Shown one piece after another: positions 18,980-28,259 of a stretch of DNA of 64,000 bases (the stretch's first letter is position 1; each line of letters begins with the position of its first letter). The notes under the pieces were generated by a model. It did not search any database. It saw nothing but the letters and a program-made list of their open reading frames with translations, and was not told the origin of the DNA. Position numbers and translations under genes: made by a program. Source of the stretch: Halomonas smyrnensis AAD6 (GTDB taxonomy: Bacteria > Pseudomonadota > Gammaproteobacteria > Pseudomonadales > Halomonadaceae); contig NZ_AJKS02000009.1 of NCBI RefSeq assembly GCF_000265245.1, forward strand, positions 56,053 through 120,052. Direction: 5' to 3'.

Positions 18980-19804
18980 ATGTCTCAGCCCTCTTCTCTG
19001 GCCGGGCAGGTCGCCGTGGTCACCGGTTCCACCCAGGGCCTCGGCGAGGCCGTGGCCCGGCGCCTTGCGGAACTCGGCCTCGCCGGCCTGGTGCTCTGCG
19101 GTCGTAATCGGGACAAGGGACAGGCTCTCGCCGATGCGCTCTCGACCGAGACCTGCCAAGCGGTATTCGTGACCGCCGATCTGGGGCAAGTGGCAGATTG
19201 CCGGCACATCATCGCTGTTGCCGACGATCACTTCGGACGTATCGATGTATTGGTCAACTGCGCCGGCAATACCGAGCGTGGCACCCTGCTCGATACCGAT
19301 GAGGCGGCCTTCGACCGGTTGTTCGACGTCAATGCCAAGGCGCCTTTTTTCCTCATGCAAGATGCCGCCAAGCTGATGATCCGCGAGGGCATCGAAGGGC
19401 GCATGGTCAATATCCTCAGCATGTCGGGACACGGCGGCCAGCCCTTCATCAGCGCTTACTGTGGCAGCAAGGGGGCGCTGACGACCCTGACCCGCAATGC
19501 CGCCTTCTCGCTGATGCGCAACCGCATCCGGGTCAACGGCCTCAACATCGGCTGGATGAACACGCCCGGTGAGGATCGGATCCAGAAGACCTTCCACGGT
19601 GCCGCGGACGACTGGCGGGCGAAAGCCGAAGCCGAGCAGCCGGCGGGACGGTTGCTGGAACCGATGGAGGTCGCCGGCGGCGTCGAGTTCCTGGTCACAG
19701 GGGCTTCCGGCATGATGAGCGGTGCCATCATCGACTTTGATCAGCAGGTGCTGGGCTGCTACGAGGATACCCCCCAGCCACAGGCCGCCATGACCTTGAG
19801 CTAA
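18980..19804 (+). CDS. SDR-family NAD(P)-dependent oxidoreductase
   Basis: A 274-residue classical short-chain dehydrogenase. The cofactor motif is TGSTQGLG at about residues 16-23, followed by NCAGNTERG. The catalytic elements are NILSMSG for the Ser, and YCGSKGALTTLTRN with the YxxxK pair. ATG 18980 follows AAGGAGAATCCCC. It follows an IolG-like gene in what looks like a three-gene unit with an NCS1 permease. SDRs in other inositol loci oxidise scyllo- or chiro-inositol or reduce inososes; its true substrate is unknown. Confidence 0.85.
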   Translation: MSQPSSLAGQVAVVTGSTQGLGEAVARRLAELGLAGLVLCGRNRDKGQALADALSTETCQAVFVTADLGQVADCRHIIAVADDHFGRIDVLVNCAGNTERGTLLDTDEAAFDRLFDVNAKAPFFLMQDAAKLMIREGIEGRMVNILSMSGHGGQPFISAYCGSKGALTTLTRNAAFSLMRNRIRVNGLNIGWMNTPGEDRIQKTFHGAADDWRAKAEAEQPAGRLLEPMEVAGGVEFLVTGASGMMSGAIIDFDQQVLGCYEDTPQPQAAMTLS

Positions 19805-19819
19805 GTTCAGAGCTGCCCG

Positions 19820-19847
19820 CCCGGCGGTGGATCGGCCCACCGCCGGG
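19820..19847. terminator. Hairpin between convergent SDR and dehydrogenase genes
   Basis: A perfect 11-bp stem CCCGGCGGTGG/CCACCGCCGGG with a 6-base loop fills the 54-bp gap between two convergent genes. There is no T-run on either side, so it is a likely but atypical bidirectional terminator. Confidence 0.5.
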
Positions 19848-19858
19848 GGGTCGAGGCC

Positions 19859-21031
19859 TTAGCCTCGCTGCAGGAAATCCACCGGCAGCGGAGCGGGGCG
19901 CTCGAAGTCCGTGGCCAGTTCCAGGAAGCAGTGCTCCCTGGCCGAGGTCAGCAGGCCTTCCATGAGCTCCATGGCGTGCAGGGCCATGCGCCCGCTGGCC
20001 CGCTCTTCGCGTCCCTCGCCAATGGCCAGAGCCATGTCGACCAGGCCGATACCGCGGCTGTTGTCGGCATGGCTGGTCGAGGTGAAGGGATGCTCGCAGG
20101 GGACCTCTTCCCAGTCGCTGAGCGGCTGCTGGCGCGGCATACCCTTCCAGCGATAGTTGTCTCGTGTCCTCAACAGCACCTTACCACCGAAGAGATTGGG
20201 GCCGTCGGTGGGATCGATGTCCGGCAGGCAGAGGGTGCCCTTGGTGCCATAGATCTCCAGCCGTGGAAGCTCGGAATCCCAGACGTCGAAACTGGTGAGA
20301 AGCGTGCCGATGGCGCCGCTGGCAAACTCCAGATTGCCGGTGATGTGGGTGTCCACCTCGACGTCGATGGACTCACCGCGCCGCGGCTCGCTCTCGATGA
20401 TGCGCGTGTCGAAGGCGCGGCTGGCCATGGCGCTGCAGCGCCGGACGGGTCCCAGCAGGGACAAGAGTGCAGTGACGTAGTAAGGCCCGATATCGAGCAA
20501 CGGACCGCCACCCGCCTGGTAGAAGAAATCGGGGTTGGGGTGAAACCACTCGTGGCCGTGGCTGACGACGAAGGCGCTGGCGCCGACGATGTCGCCGAGA
20601 GTGCCGTCATCGATCAGCTTGCGACAGGTCTGCAGGCGTCCGCCCAGGAAGGTGTCCGGCGCACTGCCGACGTACAGGCCCTTCTGGCGGGCCAGCTCGA
20701 TGATGCGCCGACTCTCTTCGTAGCTGGCCGCAAGGGGTTTCTCGGTATAGACGTGCTTGCCCGCTTCCAGGGCCGCCAGGTTGATCTCGGCGTGCGCCGC
20801 CGGCACCGCTAGATTGAGCACGATATCGATCTCGGGGTCGTCGAGCAGCGCCTGTGCGTCCGGGTAGGCCCGTGGCACACCGTGGCGGGCGGCGACGGCC
20901 TCCGCCTTGTCCAGGCGACGCCCGGCGCAGGCCACCACCTCGACGATATCTCGGTAGCGGGCAAGGTTGGCGAAATAGACATCGCTGATGTCGCCGATGC
21001 CCACGATTCCGATCTTGAACGTGCTTTCCAT
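19859..21031 (-). CDS. Gfo/Idh/MocA-family oxidoreductase
   Basis: A 390-residue dehydrogenase. The N-terminal Rossmann motif is IGIVGIGDISDVYFANLARY, and YTEKPLAASYEESRRIIELA is the family EKP motif. FYQAGGGPLLDIGPYYVTAL carries the Asp-x-Gly-x-Tyr arrangement of the longer dehydrogenases, not the IolG Asp-His form. ATG 21031 has a perfect AGGAGG site; an open frame upstream to 21103 lacks homology. It is on the opposite strand from its neighbours and shares the AT-rich operator region at 21166-21241 with the ABC transporter. The substrate may be an inositol isomer, glycoside or methyl-inositol; none can be picked from sequence. Confidence 0.82.
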   Translation of the reverse strand: MESTFKIGIVGIGDISDVYFANLARYRDIVEVVACAGRRLDKAEAVAARHGVPRAYPDAQALLDDPEIDIVLNLAVPAAHAEINLAALEAGKHVYTEKPLAASYEESRRIIELARQKGLYVGSAPDTFLGGRLQTCRKLIDDGTLGDIVGASAFVVSHGHEWFHPNPDFFYQAGGGPLLDIGPYYVTALLSLLGPVRRCSAMASRAFDTRIIESEPRRGESIDVEVDTHITGNLEFASGAIGTLLTSFDVWDSELPRLEIYGTKGTLCLPDIDPTDGPNLFGGKVLLRTRDNYRWKGMPRQQPLSDWEEVPCEHPFTSTSHADNSRGIGLVDMALAIGEGREERASGRMALHAMELMEGLLTSAREHCFLELATDFERPAPLPVDFLQRG

Positions 21032-21165
21032 GTGACGCCTCCTGGCTATCCAATTGCTTGTGCCCACGCCGTACATGCCATGCGGAAGGGAGCCATGGCG
21101 CATGGCCGATCTTCGCGGATAGGCGATTGTGGGATGTGTGGGTACCGGGTAGAGCCTAAGATCTA

Positions 21166-21241
21166 TGAAATAAAAATTCTATTTATACCAAAGTATAGAA
21201 CGATCGGTTTGCAATGGATTTAAATTGGAACCTATATTTCA
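21166..21241. promoter_or_regulatory. Triple candidate IolR operator in a divergent promoter
   Basis: Three half-sites are evenly spaced: TGAAATAAAAATTCTA (21166-21181), TAGAA (21196) inside ACCAAAGTATAGAACG (21187-21202), and TGGAACCTATATTTCA (21226-21241). The outer two are TnGAA-N6-TTnnA inverted repeats; the spacing is 30 and 30 bp. The region lies between the minus-strand dehydrogenase and the ABC permease. The remaining leader (21242-21455) holds a 37-codon frame at 21297-21410 with a fair ribosome-binding site, but it has no recognisable homology and may be chance. Confidence 0.7.
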
Positions 21242-21455
21242 TTACGCACGGTCGACATGCTTATTCCCACCACACAAACACAAGAGGTCCGTCGCCATGC
21301 CCGCCCTGCTTCGTTCGCTGACGATGTTTCATGCCATCCCCGTTCCCTTGAGCTGGCTCCAGCCCAGTGTCACAAGGCCGGATGATCCTTTGAACGCGGA
21401 CAACCATTGAACAACAACGAACCGGCGCTCTGATCGCGCCATCAGGAGGTTTCCC

Positions 21456-22571
21456 ATGAGTGACACAGCCCCTAGCCCACAGCCGCCCACCGACGAGCGC
21501 GTTCAGCACGTCAGCGTGTTCAAGCGGCTGCTCAGCCGTCCCGAATGTGGCGCCGTCGCCGGTGCCTTTCTGGTGATGGTGTTCTTCGTCATTGCCGCCG
21601 GCGACACCGGCATGTTCACCGGCACCGGCATCATCAACTTTCTCGAAGTGGCGGCCATGCTGGGTATCATCGCCGTGGCGGCCGCCCTGCTGATGATCGG
21701 CGGCGAGTTCGACCTGTCGATCGGCTCGATGATCGGCTTCGTCGGCATGCTGATCGCGATCCCGGCGATCGAATACGGCTGGCCGCTGTGGTCGGCGCTG
21801 CTGTTCGGTTTCGTCTGCGCACTGCTGGTCGGCCTGCTGAACGGTTGGCTGGTGGTACGCACCGGCCTGCCATCGTTCATCGTCACGCTGGGCTTTCTGT
21901 TTATCCTGCGCGGACTGGCTATCGGCCTGCCACGGTTGTTCACCGATCGTACCCAGGTCGGTGGCGTTCACGAGGCCATGCAGAACGACTGGCTGGCGCC
22001 ACTGTTCTCGGGGGAGGTAGGCACGGGGCTGTTCCAATGGCTGGCCGATATCGGGGTCATCGCCACCAACTTCGCCGGCAATCCCACGGTCAGCGGCATT
22101 CCGGTGTCCATCGTGTGGTGGTTCGGACTGACCGCGGTCGCCACCTGGGTGCTGCTGGGCACGCGCTTTGGCAACTGGATCTTCGCCTGCGGCGGAGACC
22201 CCAATGCCGCACGCAACGTCGGTGTGCCGGTCAAGCGAGTCAAGATCGCGCTGTTCGCATTTACCGCCCTGTGCGCTGCCATCTACGCCGCCCTCCAGGT
22301 CATGGACACCGGTTCCGCCGACAGCATGCGCGGCATGCTCAAGGAGCTGCAGGCGATCATCGCGGTGGTGATCGGCGGTGCCCTGCTGACCGGGGGCTAC
22401 GGCTCGGCCATCGGCGCGACCTTCGGCGCCCTGATCTTCGGCACCGTACAGATGGGGATCTTCTATACCGGCGTGAACACCGACTGGTTCCAGGTCTTCC
22501 TCGGCGCGATGCTGCTGGTCGCGGTGCTGTTCAACAACTATGTGCGCAAGAAAGCGCTGGAGGCCAAGTGA
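21456..22571 (+). CDS. Sugar/inositol ABC transporter permease (RbsC/IatP type)
   Basis: A 371-residue integral membrane protein of the ribose-type (CUT2) permease family with about ten hydrophobic segments. Typical segments are [58 protein letters not shown], and [23 protein letters not shown] 21456 follows AGGAGGTTTCCC. The stop codon overlaps the next start by one base (TGATG), so the permease and ATPase are co-translated. Position downstream of IolR-like operators and among inositol genes points to myo-inositol or a related cyclitol. Confidence 0.92.
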   Translation: MSDTAPSPQPPTDERVQHVSVFKRLLSRPECGAVAGAFLVMVFFVIAAGDTGMFTGTGIINFLEVAAMLGIIAVAAALLMIGGEFDLSIGSMIGFVGMLIAIPAIEYGWPLWSALLFGFVCALLVGLLNGWLVVRTGLPSFIVTLGFLFILRGLAIGLPRLFTDRTQVGGVHEAMQNDWLAPLFSGEVGTGLFQWLADIGVIATNFAGNPTVSGIPVSIVWWFGLTAVATWVLLGTRFGNWIFACGGDPNAARNVGVPVKRVKIALFAFTALCAAIYAALQVMDTGSADSMRGMLKELQAIIAVVIGGALLTGGYGSAIGATFGALIFGTVQMGIFYTGVNTDWFQVFLGAMLLVAVLFNNYVRKKALEAK

Positions 22572-23416
22572 TGTCTACGCAAACTCCGATGATCGAAATG
22601 CGCAGCGTCGGCAAGCGCTTCGGCAGCGTTATCGCCCTCAACGACATCTCGATGAAGGTCTGCAGCGGCGAGGTGATGTGCCTGCTTGGCGACAACGGTG
22701 CCGGCAAGTCGACCCTGATCAAGACCCTGTCGGGGGTGCACAAGCCTACCGAGGGCGAGATGCTGGTGGCGGGCAAGCCAACTCGCTTCCGCAATCCCGC
22801 CAAGGCGCTGGACGCCGGTATCGCCACGGTATTCCAGGATCTGGCGATGATTCCCATGATGTCGATCACCCGCAACTTCTTCATGGGCCGCGAGCCGACC
22901 ATCGGCTGGGGACCGCTCAAGCGCATCGACTGGCAGTTCGCCGAGCGGGTGGCGCGGGAGGAGATGGCCAAGATCGGCATCGACATCCGTGACCCCAGCC
23001 AGCCGGTGGGCACCCTCTCCGGAGGCGAGCGCCAGTGCGTGGCCATCGCTCGGGCGGTGTACTTCGGGGCCAAGGTGCTGATCCTCGACGAACCGACCTC
23101 GGCACTCGGGGTCAAGCAGGCCTCGGTGGTACTGCGCTACATCGCCAAGGCGCGCTCCGATGGCCTGGCGGTGATCTTCATTACCCACAACGTTCATCAC
23201 GCCTATCCCGTCGCCGATGCCTTCACTCTGCTCAAGCGGGGCACCAGCCTCGGCACCTTCCGCAAGTCGGAGGTGAGTCGCGAGGAGGTACTCAACATGA
23301 TGGCCGGCGGTGCCGAGCTCGAAAGCCTCGATGCCGAGCTGGCCGAGTTCCAGCGCAACGACCGAGAGCGAACCGAGTCGGCAGCACCGGCAGTGCGCCT
23401 GGCCAACGGCCATTGA
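22571..23416 (+). CDS. Sugar/inositol ABC transporter ATP-binding protein, single-domain
   Basis: A 281-residue ABC ATPase. Walker A is [12 protein letters not shown] near residue 40, the signature is [16 protein letters not shown], and Walker B is [15 protein letters not shown]2 ATPases such as RbsA are usually about 500 residues with two fused ABC domains. This protein has only one, as in FrcA, and would have to work as a homodimer. The usual LSGGQ reads LSGGE. It overlaps the permease gene by one base. Confidence 0.92.
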   Translation: MSTQTPMIEMRSVGKRFGSVIALNDISMKVCSGEVMCLLGDNGAGKSTLIKTLSGVHKPTEGEMLVAGKPTRFRNPAKALDAGIATVFQDLAMIPMMSITRNFFMGREPTIGWGPLKRIDWQFAERVAREEMAKIGIDIRDPSQPVGTLSGGERQCVAIARAVYFGAKVLILDEPTSALGVKQASVVLRYIAKARSDGLAVIFITHNVHHAYPVADAFTLLKRGTSLGTFRKSEVSREEVLNMMAGGAELESLDAELAEFQRNDRERTESAAPAVRLANGH

Positions 23417-23422
23417 GGCCCT

Positions 23423-23475
23423 CCCGGTCCATGGACCGGGCCGCATGACCCCGCCGGGCGTCACGGCGCCCTTTT
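23423..23475 (+). terminator. Palindrome and weak T-tailed hairpin after the ABC ATPase gene
   Basis: CCCGGTCCATGGACCGGG (23423-23440) is a perfect 18-bp palindrome. It is followed by GGGCG-N6-CGCCC with a TTTT tail (23456-23475). Together they could terminate or attenuate transcription before the PhyH gene, whose ribosome-binding site starts about 12 bp later. Confidence 0.45.
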
Positions 23476-23497
23476 CCTTCTTGCCAAGGAGACCGCC

Positions 23498-24664
23498 ATG
23501 ACTCCGCCACTGCGTCACTTCGGTGCCTCGGAACGGCTGGATCTCGTTCGCTTCGCTGCCCTGTGCGAACGTCACACCGAGCCCGCCGACTATTCTCTGG
23601 CAGAGCGCCTCTCCGCCGGTGTTCCCGTCTACGATGGTCGGCGTGCCCTCGAGCTCGGCGCGCGGGTGGATACGCGAGCGTCACTGCTCGACGAATGGCA
23701 TCAGGGGCTGCTCGAGGGTCCCGGGGTGCTGGTTATCGAGGGGATGTTCGCCGATACCCGGGTCATCGATGACGCCAGCGAGGCCTTCTTCGCCATCATC
23801 GAGTCGGAGCGGGCGGCCGGCGCCAAGGGCGATCATTTTGCCCCCGCCGGCAGCAACGATCGCATCTGGAACGCTTTCCAGAAGCATGGCCTGACGGCCC
23901 CCGAGAATTTCCTCGCCTACTATGCCAATCCCCTGCTGGCACTGGTCAGCGAGGCCTGGCTGGGGCCTCATTATCAGGTCACATCGCAGGTCAACGTCGT
24001 CAATCCGGGCGGCCAGGCACAGCGACCCCATCGCGATTACCACCTTGGTTTCCAGGACGATGCCAGCGTGGCGCGCTATCCACTGTCCATGCAGGTGGCC
24101 TCGCAGCTGCTGACCCTGCAGGGGGCCATCGCCCACAGCGACATGCCGCTGGATACAGGCCCGACCCAATTGCTTCCCTATTCCCAACGCTATCCGGAGG
24201 GCTACCTGGCCTATCGCGATCCGGCATTCCGCGACTACTTTGCCGAACACGCCCTTCAGCTGCCGTTGGCAAAGGGAGATGGCCTCTTCTTCAATCCGGC
24301 GCTGTTCCATGCCGCCGGCGAAAATCGCAGTCGCGATCGACGGCGCATGGCCAACCTGCTGCAGGTGTCGTCGGCGTTTGGTCGGCCCATGGAGGCGGTC
24401 GATTCCCGCCGGCTGATCGAGGCCTGCTATCCGGCGCTGCTCGACGCCTACCGTCGCGAGAGCCTGTCACCTGGCATTCAAGCCTTTCTTACCGCGGTCG
24501 CCGAGGGCTATGCCTTCCCGGCAAACCTCGACCTGACGCCGCCCGAGTCCGGCATGGCGCCGGAGACTCAGCGCCGGCTCGTGGAACGCGCCCTGGAGCA
24601 GGCATGGTCGCCGACAACCATCGGGAAAGCCCTTGAGCGACTGGAAGAATTGCGCCGGCCCTGA
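23498..24664 (+). CDS. Phytanoyl-CoA dioxygenase (PhyH)-family 2OG-Fe(II) oxygenase
   Basis: A 388-residue protein of the PhyH superfamily. The first two iron ligands are H178-R-D180 (QAQRPHRDYHLGF) and the distal ligand is H271 (FFNPALFHAAGENRS), with a following Arg as the likely 2-oxoglutarate contact. The last ~100 residues form a helical extension. ATG 23498 follows AAGGAGACCGCC. It lies 81 bp after the ATPase and before the binding-protein gene of the same transporter. The function is unknown. By context it may hydroxylate or demethylate an imported inositol derivative such as a methyl-inositol; that is a hypothesis only. Confidence 0.82.
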   Translation: MTPPLRHFGASERLDLVRFAALCERHTEPADYSLAERLSAGVPVYDGRRALELGARVDTRASLLDEWHQGLLEGPGVLVIEGMFADTRVIDDASEAFFAIIESERAAGAKGDHFAPAGSNDRIWNAFQKHGLTAPENFLAYYANPLLALVSEAWLGPHYQVTSQVNVVNPGGQAQRPHRDYHLGFQDDASVARYPLSMQVASQLLTLQGAIAHSDMPLDTGPTQLLPYSQRYPEGYLAYRDPAFRDYFAEHALQLPLAKGDGLFFNPALFHAAGENRSRDRRRMANLLQVSSAFGRPMEAVDSRRLIEACYPALLDAYRRESLSPGIQAFLTAVAEGYAFPANLDLTPPESGMAPETQRRLVERALEQAWSPTTIGKALERLEELRRP

Positions 24665-24757
24665 CGGAGTCGAATTTACGCCGACTCACTCGATGTTGAT
24701 GCCGTCCTGGGCAAGTCGTCGTGACGCCAGCCCAGGTGGAGCGTTTGATGACCCGAT

Positions 24758-24832
24758 GAGAATATTTTTTCCATTAATACCAAAGTATAGAACATAAAAT
24801 TTGAACGTATTTAAAATAGAATATATGTTCAA
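24758..24832 (+). promoter_or_regulatory. Triple candidate IolR operator upstream of the binding-protein gene
   Basis: GAGAATATTTTTTCCA (24758-24773), TAGAA (24788) within ACCAAAGTATAGAACA (24779-24794), and TAGAATATATGTTCAA (24817-24832) repeat the arrangement at 21166-21241, with spacings of 30 and 29 bp. The 15-mer ACCAAAGTATAGAAC is identical in both places. The rest of 24665-25028 shows nothing further apart from a short GAGTCG/CGACTC hairpin at 24667-24687. Confidence 0.7.
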
Positions 24833-25028
24833 AGAGACCGGATGGGTCGTCACCGAATCGATGCAGTCGGCCTCGCGACAAGGAACAACACTTGCTGCGA
24901 TGGTTGACAGACAGGCCCGAGAATAGAGGGCAAGCGCCGCAAGCATCGAGTACGAATGCACGATAGCGCCAGTCGACGATTCAGCGAAAAACCGTCGTCA
25001 CTATCAAGAACAATCACGGAGAACCGTC

Positions 25029-25991
25029 ATGCAAAAGCGACTCAAGAACCTCTCTCTCGGGCTCATGGCCGGGGCCTGCCTCGTAGGTGGTAGCAGTGCA
25101 GTCAATGCCCAGGACGCCGGTGGTTCGGAGCCCCTGGATATCATCGCCATCACCCATATCGTGGCCGCCGACCCCTTCGGCGCGGTGCTCAAGAACGGCT
25201 TCGAAGACGCCGCCGAGGCCATGAACGTCAACATGAGGTACCAGTCGCCCGCCCAATACGACACGGCACAGATGCAGCGCATGATCGAGCAGGCTGTGGC
25301 CGCGAGCCCCGACGGCATAGCCCTGACGATTCCCGATCCCAGTGCCTTCGCGGGGCCGATACAGGAAGCGATCGATTCCGGGATTCCGGTCGTTGCCCTG
25401 AACTCCGGCGAGACAGTCGCCCATGATCTGGGGGCATTGGCCTACGTGGGACAGAGCGAGTATCGCTCCGGCAAGCTGGCCGGCGAGCACATGAAAGAGG
25501 CAGGTGTTGAGCATCCGGTCTGCGTCAATTTCGCCCCCGGGCAGGCACAGTTGGACGCCCGTTGCAGCGGCTTCGAGGAAGGCTTTGGCGGCGGAAGCAC
25601 CCAGCTGTCCACGACCCAGGACCCCACCGAGATCACCAATGCCGTCTTCGCTTATCTCAACAGTAATCCCGATACCGACGGCATCATGAGCCTGGGCTCG
25701 CTGTCGACTGACCCGCTGCTCGCCATGCTGCGTGACCAGAACGCCCTGGAGCAGATCTCCCTGGCGACCTTCGATCTGTCGCCGCAGACGCTCGAGGCGG
25801 TGCGTGACGGCGACATGCTGTTCGCCATCGACCAGCAGCAGTATCTGCAGGGCTACCTGCCGGTGGTGATGCTGTCGCTCTACAATCGCTATGGGCTGAT
25901 GCCCACCACCGATGTCCAGACCGGCCCCAACTTCATCACCCAGGATGATGCCTCCCAGGTCATCGAGTTGACGGATCAAGGCTTCCGCTGA
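25029..25991 (+). CDS. Sugar/inositol ABC transporter substrate-binding protein (periplasmic)
   Basis: A 320-residue protein of the ribose-binding (Peripla_BP_4) family. The signal peptide is clear: basic start MQKRLKNLS, a hydrophobic core, and a cleavage site after VNA (about residue 27). PFGAVLKNGFEDAAEAMNVN, AVAASPDGIALTIPDPS, GIPVVALNSG, and FAIDQQQYLQGYLPVVMLSL are typical of CUT2 binding proteins. ATG 25029 follows CACGGAGAACCGTC. It has its own promoter with IolR-like sites, separate from the permease/ATPase genes, which should allow higher expression than the membrane parts. Confidence 0.92.
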   Translation: MQKRLKNLSLGLMAGACLVGGSSAVNAQDAGGSEPLDIIAITHIVAADPFGAVLKNGFEDAAEAMNVNMRYQSPAQYDTAQMQRMIEQAVAASPDGIALTIPDPSAFAGPIQEAIDSGIPVVALNSGETVAHDLGALAYVGQSEYRSGKLAGEHMKEAGVEHPVCVNFAPGQAQLDARCSGFEEGFGGGSTQLSTTQDPTEITNAVFAYLNSNPDTDGIMSLGSLSTDPLLAMLRDQNALEQISLATFDLSPQTLEAVRDGDMLFAIDQQQYLQGYLPVVMLSLYNRYGLMPTTDVQTGPNFITQDDASQVIELTDQGFR

Positions 25992-26072
25992 TTTTCGCTC
26001 CACGCCCTCGGTCGGCCGTGCATAGCGCATGGTCGGCCGTATTGACTTCCCACATGATTTCTTGGAGACCGC

Positions 26073-27035
26073 ATGAAGATCGGAATCGTCACCGACAGCT
26101 TGGCGAACCTCGGCCTTGATGAACTGCTGGCTTTCTGCGCCGAACAAGGCATCGATAGCGTTGAGTTCGCCATCGGTAACTGGTCCAACTCGCCGCACCT
26201 CGACGCCGCCGGACTGCTGGAAAGCCAAAGCAAGCGTCAAGAGCTCAAGTCCAAGCTTCATCACCATGGCCTCACCATCTCGGCCTTCAATGCCAACGGC
26301 AACTCAATGCACCCTACTGATGGCGAGCGACAGGACGCTATCGTACGCCAGGCCATCCGACTCTCTGAGCACTTCGATGTGCCTAGGGTCAACCTGATGT
26401 CCGGGCTCCCGGCCGGGGCTGCTGGTGACAGCATGCCCAACTGGGTGACCGCCGCTTGGCCGCCGGAAACACATCGCATGCTCGACTACCAGTGGAATGA
26501 GGTCGCGATCCCCTACTGGCGAGAGCTGGTCTCCTACGCCAACGACCACGGCATCCACCAGCTCTGCCTGGAGATGCACGGTAACCAGCTGGTCTACAAT
26601 ATGCCGTCCTTCCTGCGCCTGCATGAGGCAGTAGGCGATACCGTGGGCCTCAACTTCGATCCCAGCCACCTGTTCTGGATGGGCGGCGACCCGATCGAGA
26701 TCGTCAAGCGCTACGCACGGCACATCTACCATGTGCATGCCAAGGATACTTACCTGCATCCCGGCAACCTGGCCCACAACACACGGCTCGACCATCTGCC
26801 CATGGACCGTTTCCAGGAGCGCAGCTGGTCCTACGTGACGCTGGGGTATGGCCACGGCGAGTCCTGGTGGCGCGATTTCTGCTATTGGCTGCAGGCCGGG
26901 GGCTATCAGGATGGCGTGCTGAGCATCGAACATGAGGACATCAACCTGTCGCGCCGCGAGGGGGTGATCCGCTCCGTCGCGCTGCTGCGAAATTGCATGC
27001 CCACCGAGACCCCCGATTTCGAACTGCCCAGTTGA
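26073..27035 (+). CDS. Sugar phosphate isomerase/epimerase (TIM-barrel, IolE/IolH-like)
   Basis: A 320-residue xylose-isomerase-like TIM-barrel protein (AP endonuclease 2 family). It begins MKIGIVTDSLANLGLDELLA. Metal-site segments are LCLEMHGNQLVYNMPSFLRL, GLNFDPSHLFWMGGDPIEIV, HVHAKDTYLHPGNLAHNTRL, and GVLSIEHEDINLS. This pattern is common in inositol and rare-sugar loci next to Gfo/Idh genes. It follows the binding-protein gene by 81 bp and precedes another dehydrogenase by 37 bp. It probably epimerises or dehydrates the keto product of that dehydrogenase; the sequence does not identify the substrate. Confidence 0.85.
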   Translation: MKIGIVTDSLANLGLDELLAFCAEQGIDSVEFAIGNWSNSPHLDAAGLLESQSKRQELKSKLHHHGLTISAFNANGNSMHPTDGERQDAIVRQAIRLSEHFDVPRVNLMSGLPAGAAGDSMPNWVTAAWPPETHRMLDYQWNEVAIPYWRELVSYANDHGIHQLCLEMHGNQLVYNMPSFLRLHEAVGDTVGLNFDPSHLFWMGGDPIEIVKRYARHIYHVHAKDTYLHPGNLAHNTRLDHLPMDRFQERSWSYVTLGYGHGESWWRDFCYWLQAGGYQDGVLSIEHEDINLSRREGVIRSVALLRNCMPTETPDFELPS

Positions 27036-27072
27036 TTCCCCCTTCACTCGTCGAACGTCGAGGAGCTCAGCC

Positions 27073-28236
27073 ATGCCAGAGCGTCTCAACATCGGCCTGA
27101 TCGGCAGCGGCTTCATGGGCCAGACCCACGCCGACGCCTATCGTCGGGCCCGTCTGCTCTACCGCGATCTGCCGCTCGAGCCCCATCTGTATGCCGTGGC
27201 CGATCAGGGCACAGACGCGGCCGAGAGCGCATGCAAGCGCTTCGACGCCGAATTCGCCTACGGCGACTGGCGCGAGCTGGTCGCCGACCCCAGGGTCGAT
27301 GTGGTCGACATCACCTCGCCCAACCAGCTGCACTACGAGATGGCGATGGCCGCCATCGAGCACGGCAAGCATGTCTACTGCGAGAAGCCGCTGGCGATGA
27401 ACGACGACCAGGCCGCCGCCATGCACGAGGCCGCCGAGCGCGCGGGTGTCAAGACCATGGTCGCGTTCAACAACGTCAAGACGCCGGCGGCCATGCTCGC
27501 CAAACAGCTGATCGAGGCCGGCGAGATCGGCCGGCCGACGCGCTTTCGCGGCACCTTCGATCAGGGCTTCTTCAACGACCCCGAGCTGCCCTGGTCGTGG
27601 CGCTGTTCGCGGGAAGCCGCGGGCACCGGCGCGCTGGGCGACCTGGGTGCCCACACCATCAGCGTCGCCCAGTACCTGATGGGCGACGTCAGGGCGGTTT
27701 GTGCCCAGGCCCAGACCTTCTTCACCGAGCGCCCGGTCGCCTCGGGCTACGCCGGCTACTCGAGCAAGGTCGAGGCAGGGGCGGAGCGGCGTCCGGTCGA
27801 CAACGACGATCAGTCTCAGGCGCTGGTCAAGTTCGCCTCCGGTGCTGCCGGAGTGATCGAGAGCTCGCGAATTGCTGCCGGCAAGGTGTTTGGCATCACC
27901 TGGGAGGTCTGCGGCACGGAAGGCACGCTGATCATGGACGGCGAGCGCTTCAACGAGCTGAAGGTCTACCGCTTCTCGGACGACAAGCGTGATCGCGGCT
28001 TCAAGACCCTGCTGGTCGGCTCGCAGGTGCCTCAGTTCGGCGCCTTCTTCCCGTTCGACTTCGGCGGCGGGGCGCTAGGCTACTTCGATGTCAAGGTGAT
28101 AGAGGTCCATGACCTGATCCAGGGCATCGCCGGCGACCACGGCTGCTATCCCGACTTCGCCTTCGGCCGCCACAACCAGCGCATCATCACCGCCATCGAC
28201 AACTCCGCGCAGCAGCAGCACTGGGTCGATATCTGA
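27073..28236 (+). CDS. Gfo/Idh/MocA-family oxidoreductase
   Basis: A 387-residue dehydrogenase with Rossmann motif IGLIGSGFMGQTHADAYRRA, family motif YCEKPLAMNDDQAAAMHEAA and catalytic region AAGTGALGDLGAHTISVAQY. The DLGAH motif replaces the DIGPYY or HDFD forms of its paralogues, so it belongs to a different subgroup from IolG. ATG 27073 follows a GAGGAGCTCAGCC site. It is probably co-transcribed with the upstream TIM-barrel gene. The pair may handle an inositol isomer, an amino-inositol or an inositol glycoside. Confidence 0.85.
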   Translation: MPERLNIGLIGSGFMGQTHADAYRRARLLYRDLPLEPHLYAVADQGTDAAESACKRFDAEFAYGDWRELVADPRVDVVDITSPNQLHYEMAMAAIEHGKHVYCEKPLAMNDDQAAAMHEAAERAGVKTMVAFNNVKTPAAMLAKQLIEAGEIGRPTRFRGTFDQGFFNDPELPWSWRCSREAAGTGALGDLGAHTISVAQYLMGDVRAVCAQAQTFFTERPVASGYAGYSSKVEAGAERRPVDNDDQSQALVKFASGAAGVIESSRIAAGKVFGITWEVCGTEGTLIMDGERFNELKVYRFSDDKRDRGFKTLLVGSQVPQFGAFFPFDFGGGALGYFDVKVIEVHDLIQGIAGDHGCYPDFAFGRHNQRIITAIDNSAQQQHWVDI

Positions 28237-28259
28237 CCGGCCATCAGAGAGAGCACTCC

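Noticed and set aside
21297..21410. A 37-codon frame with an AAGAGG site in the leader of the ABC permease gene, considered as a leader peptide
   Set aside because: It has no homology, no regulatory codon run and no attenuator hairpin after it, so it is mentioned only within the regulatory feature.
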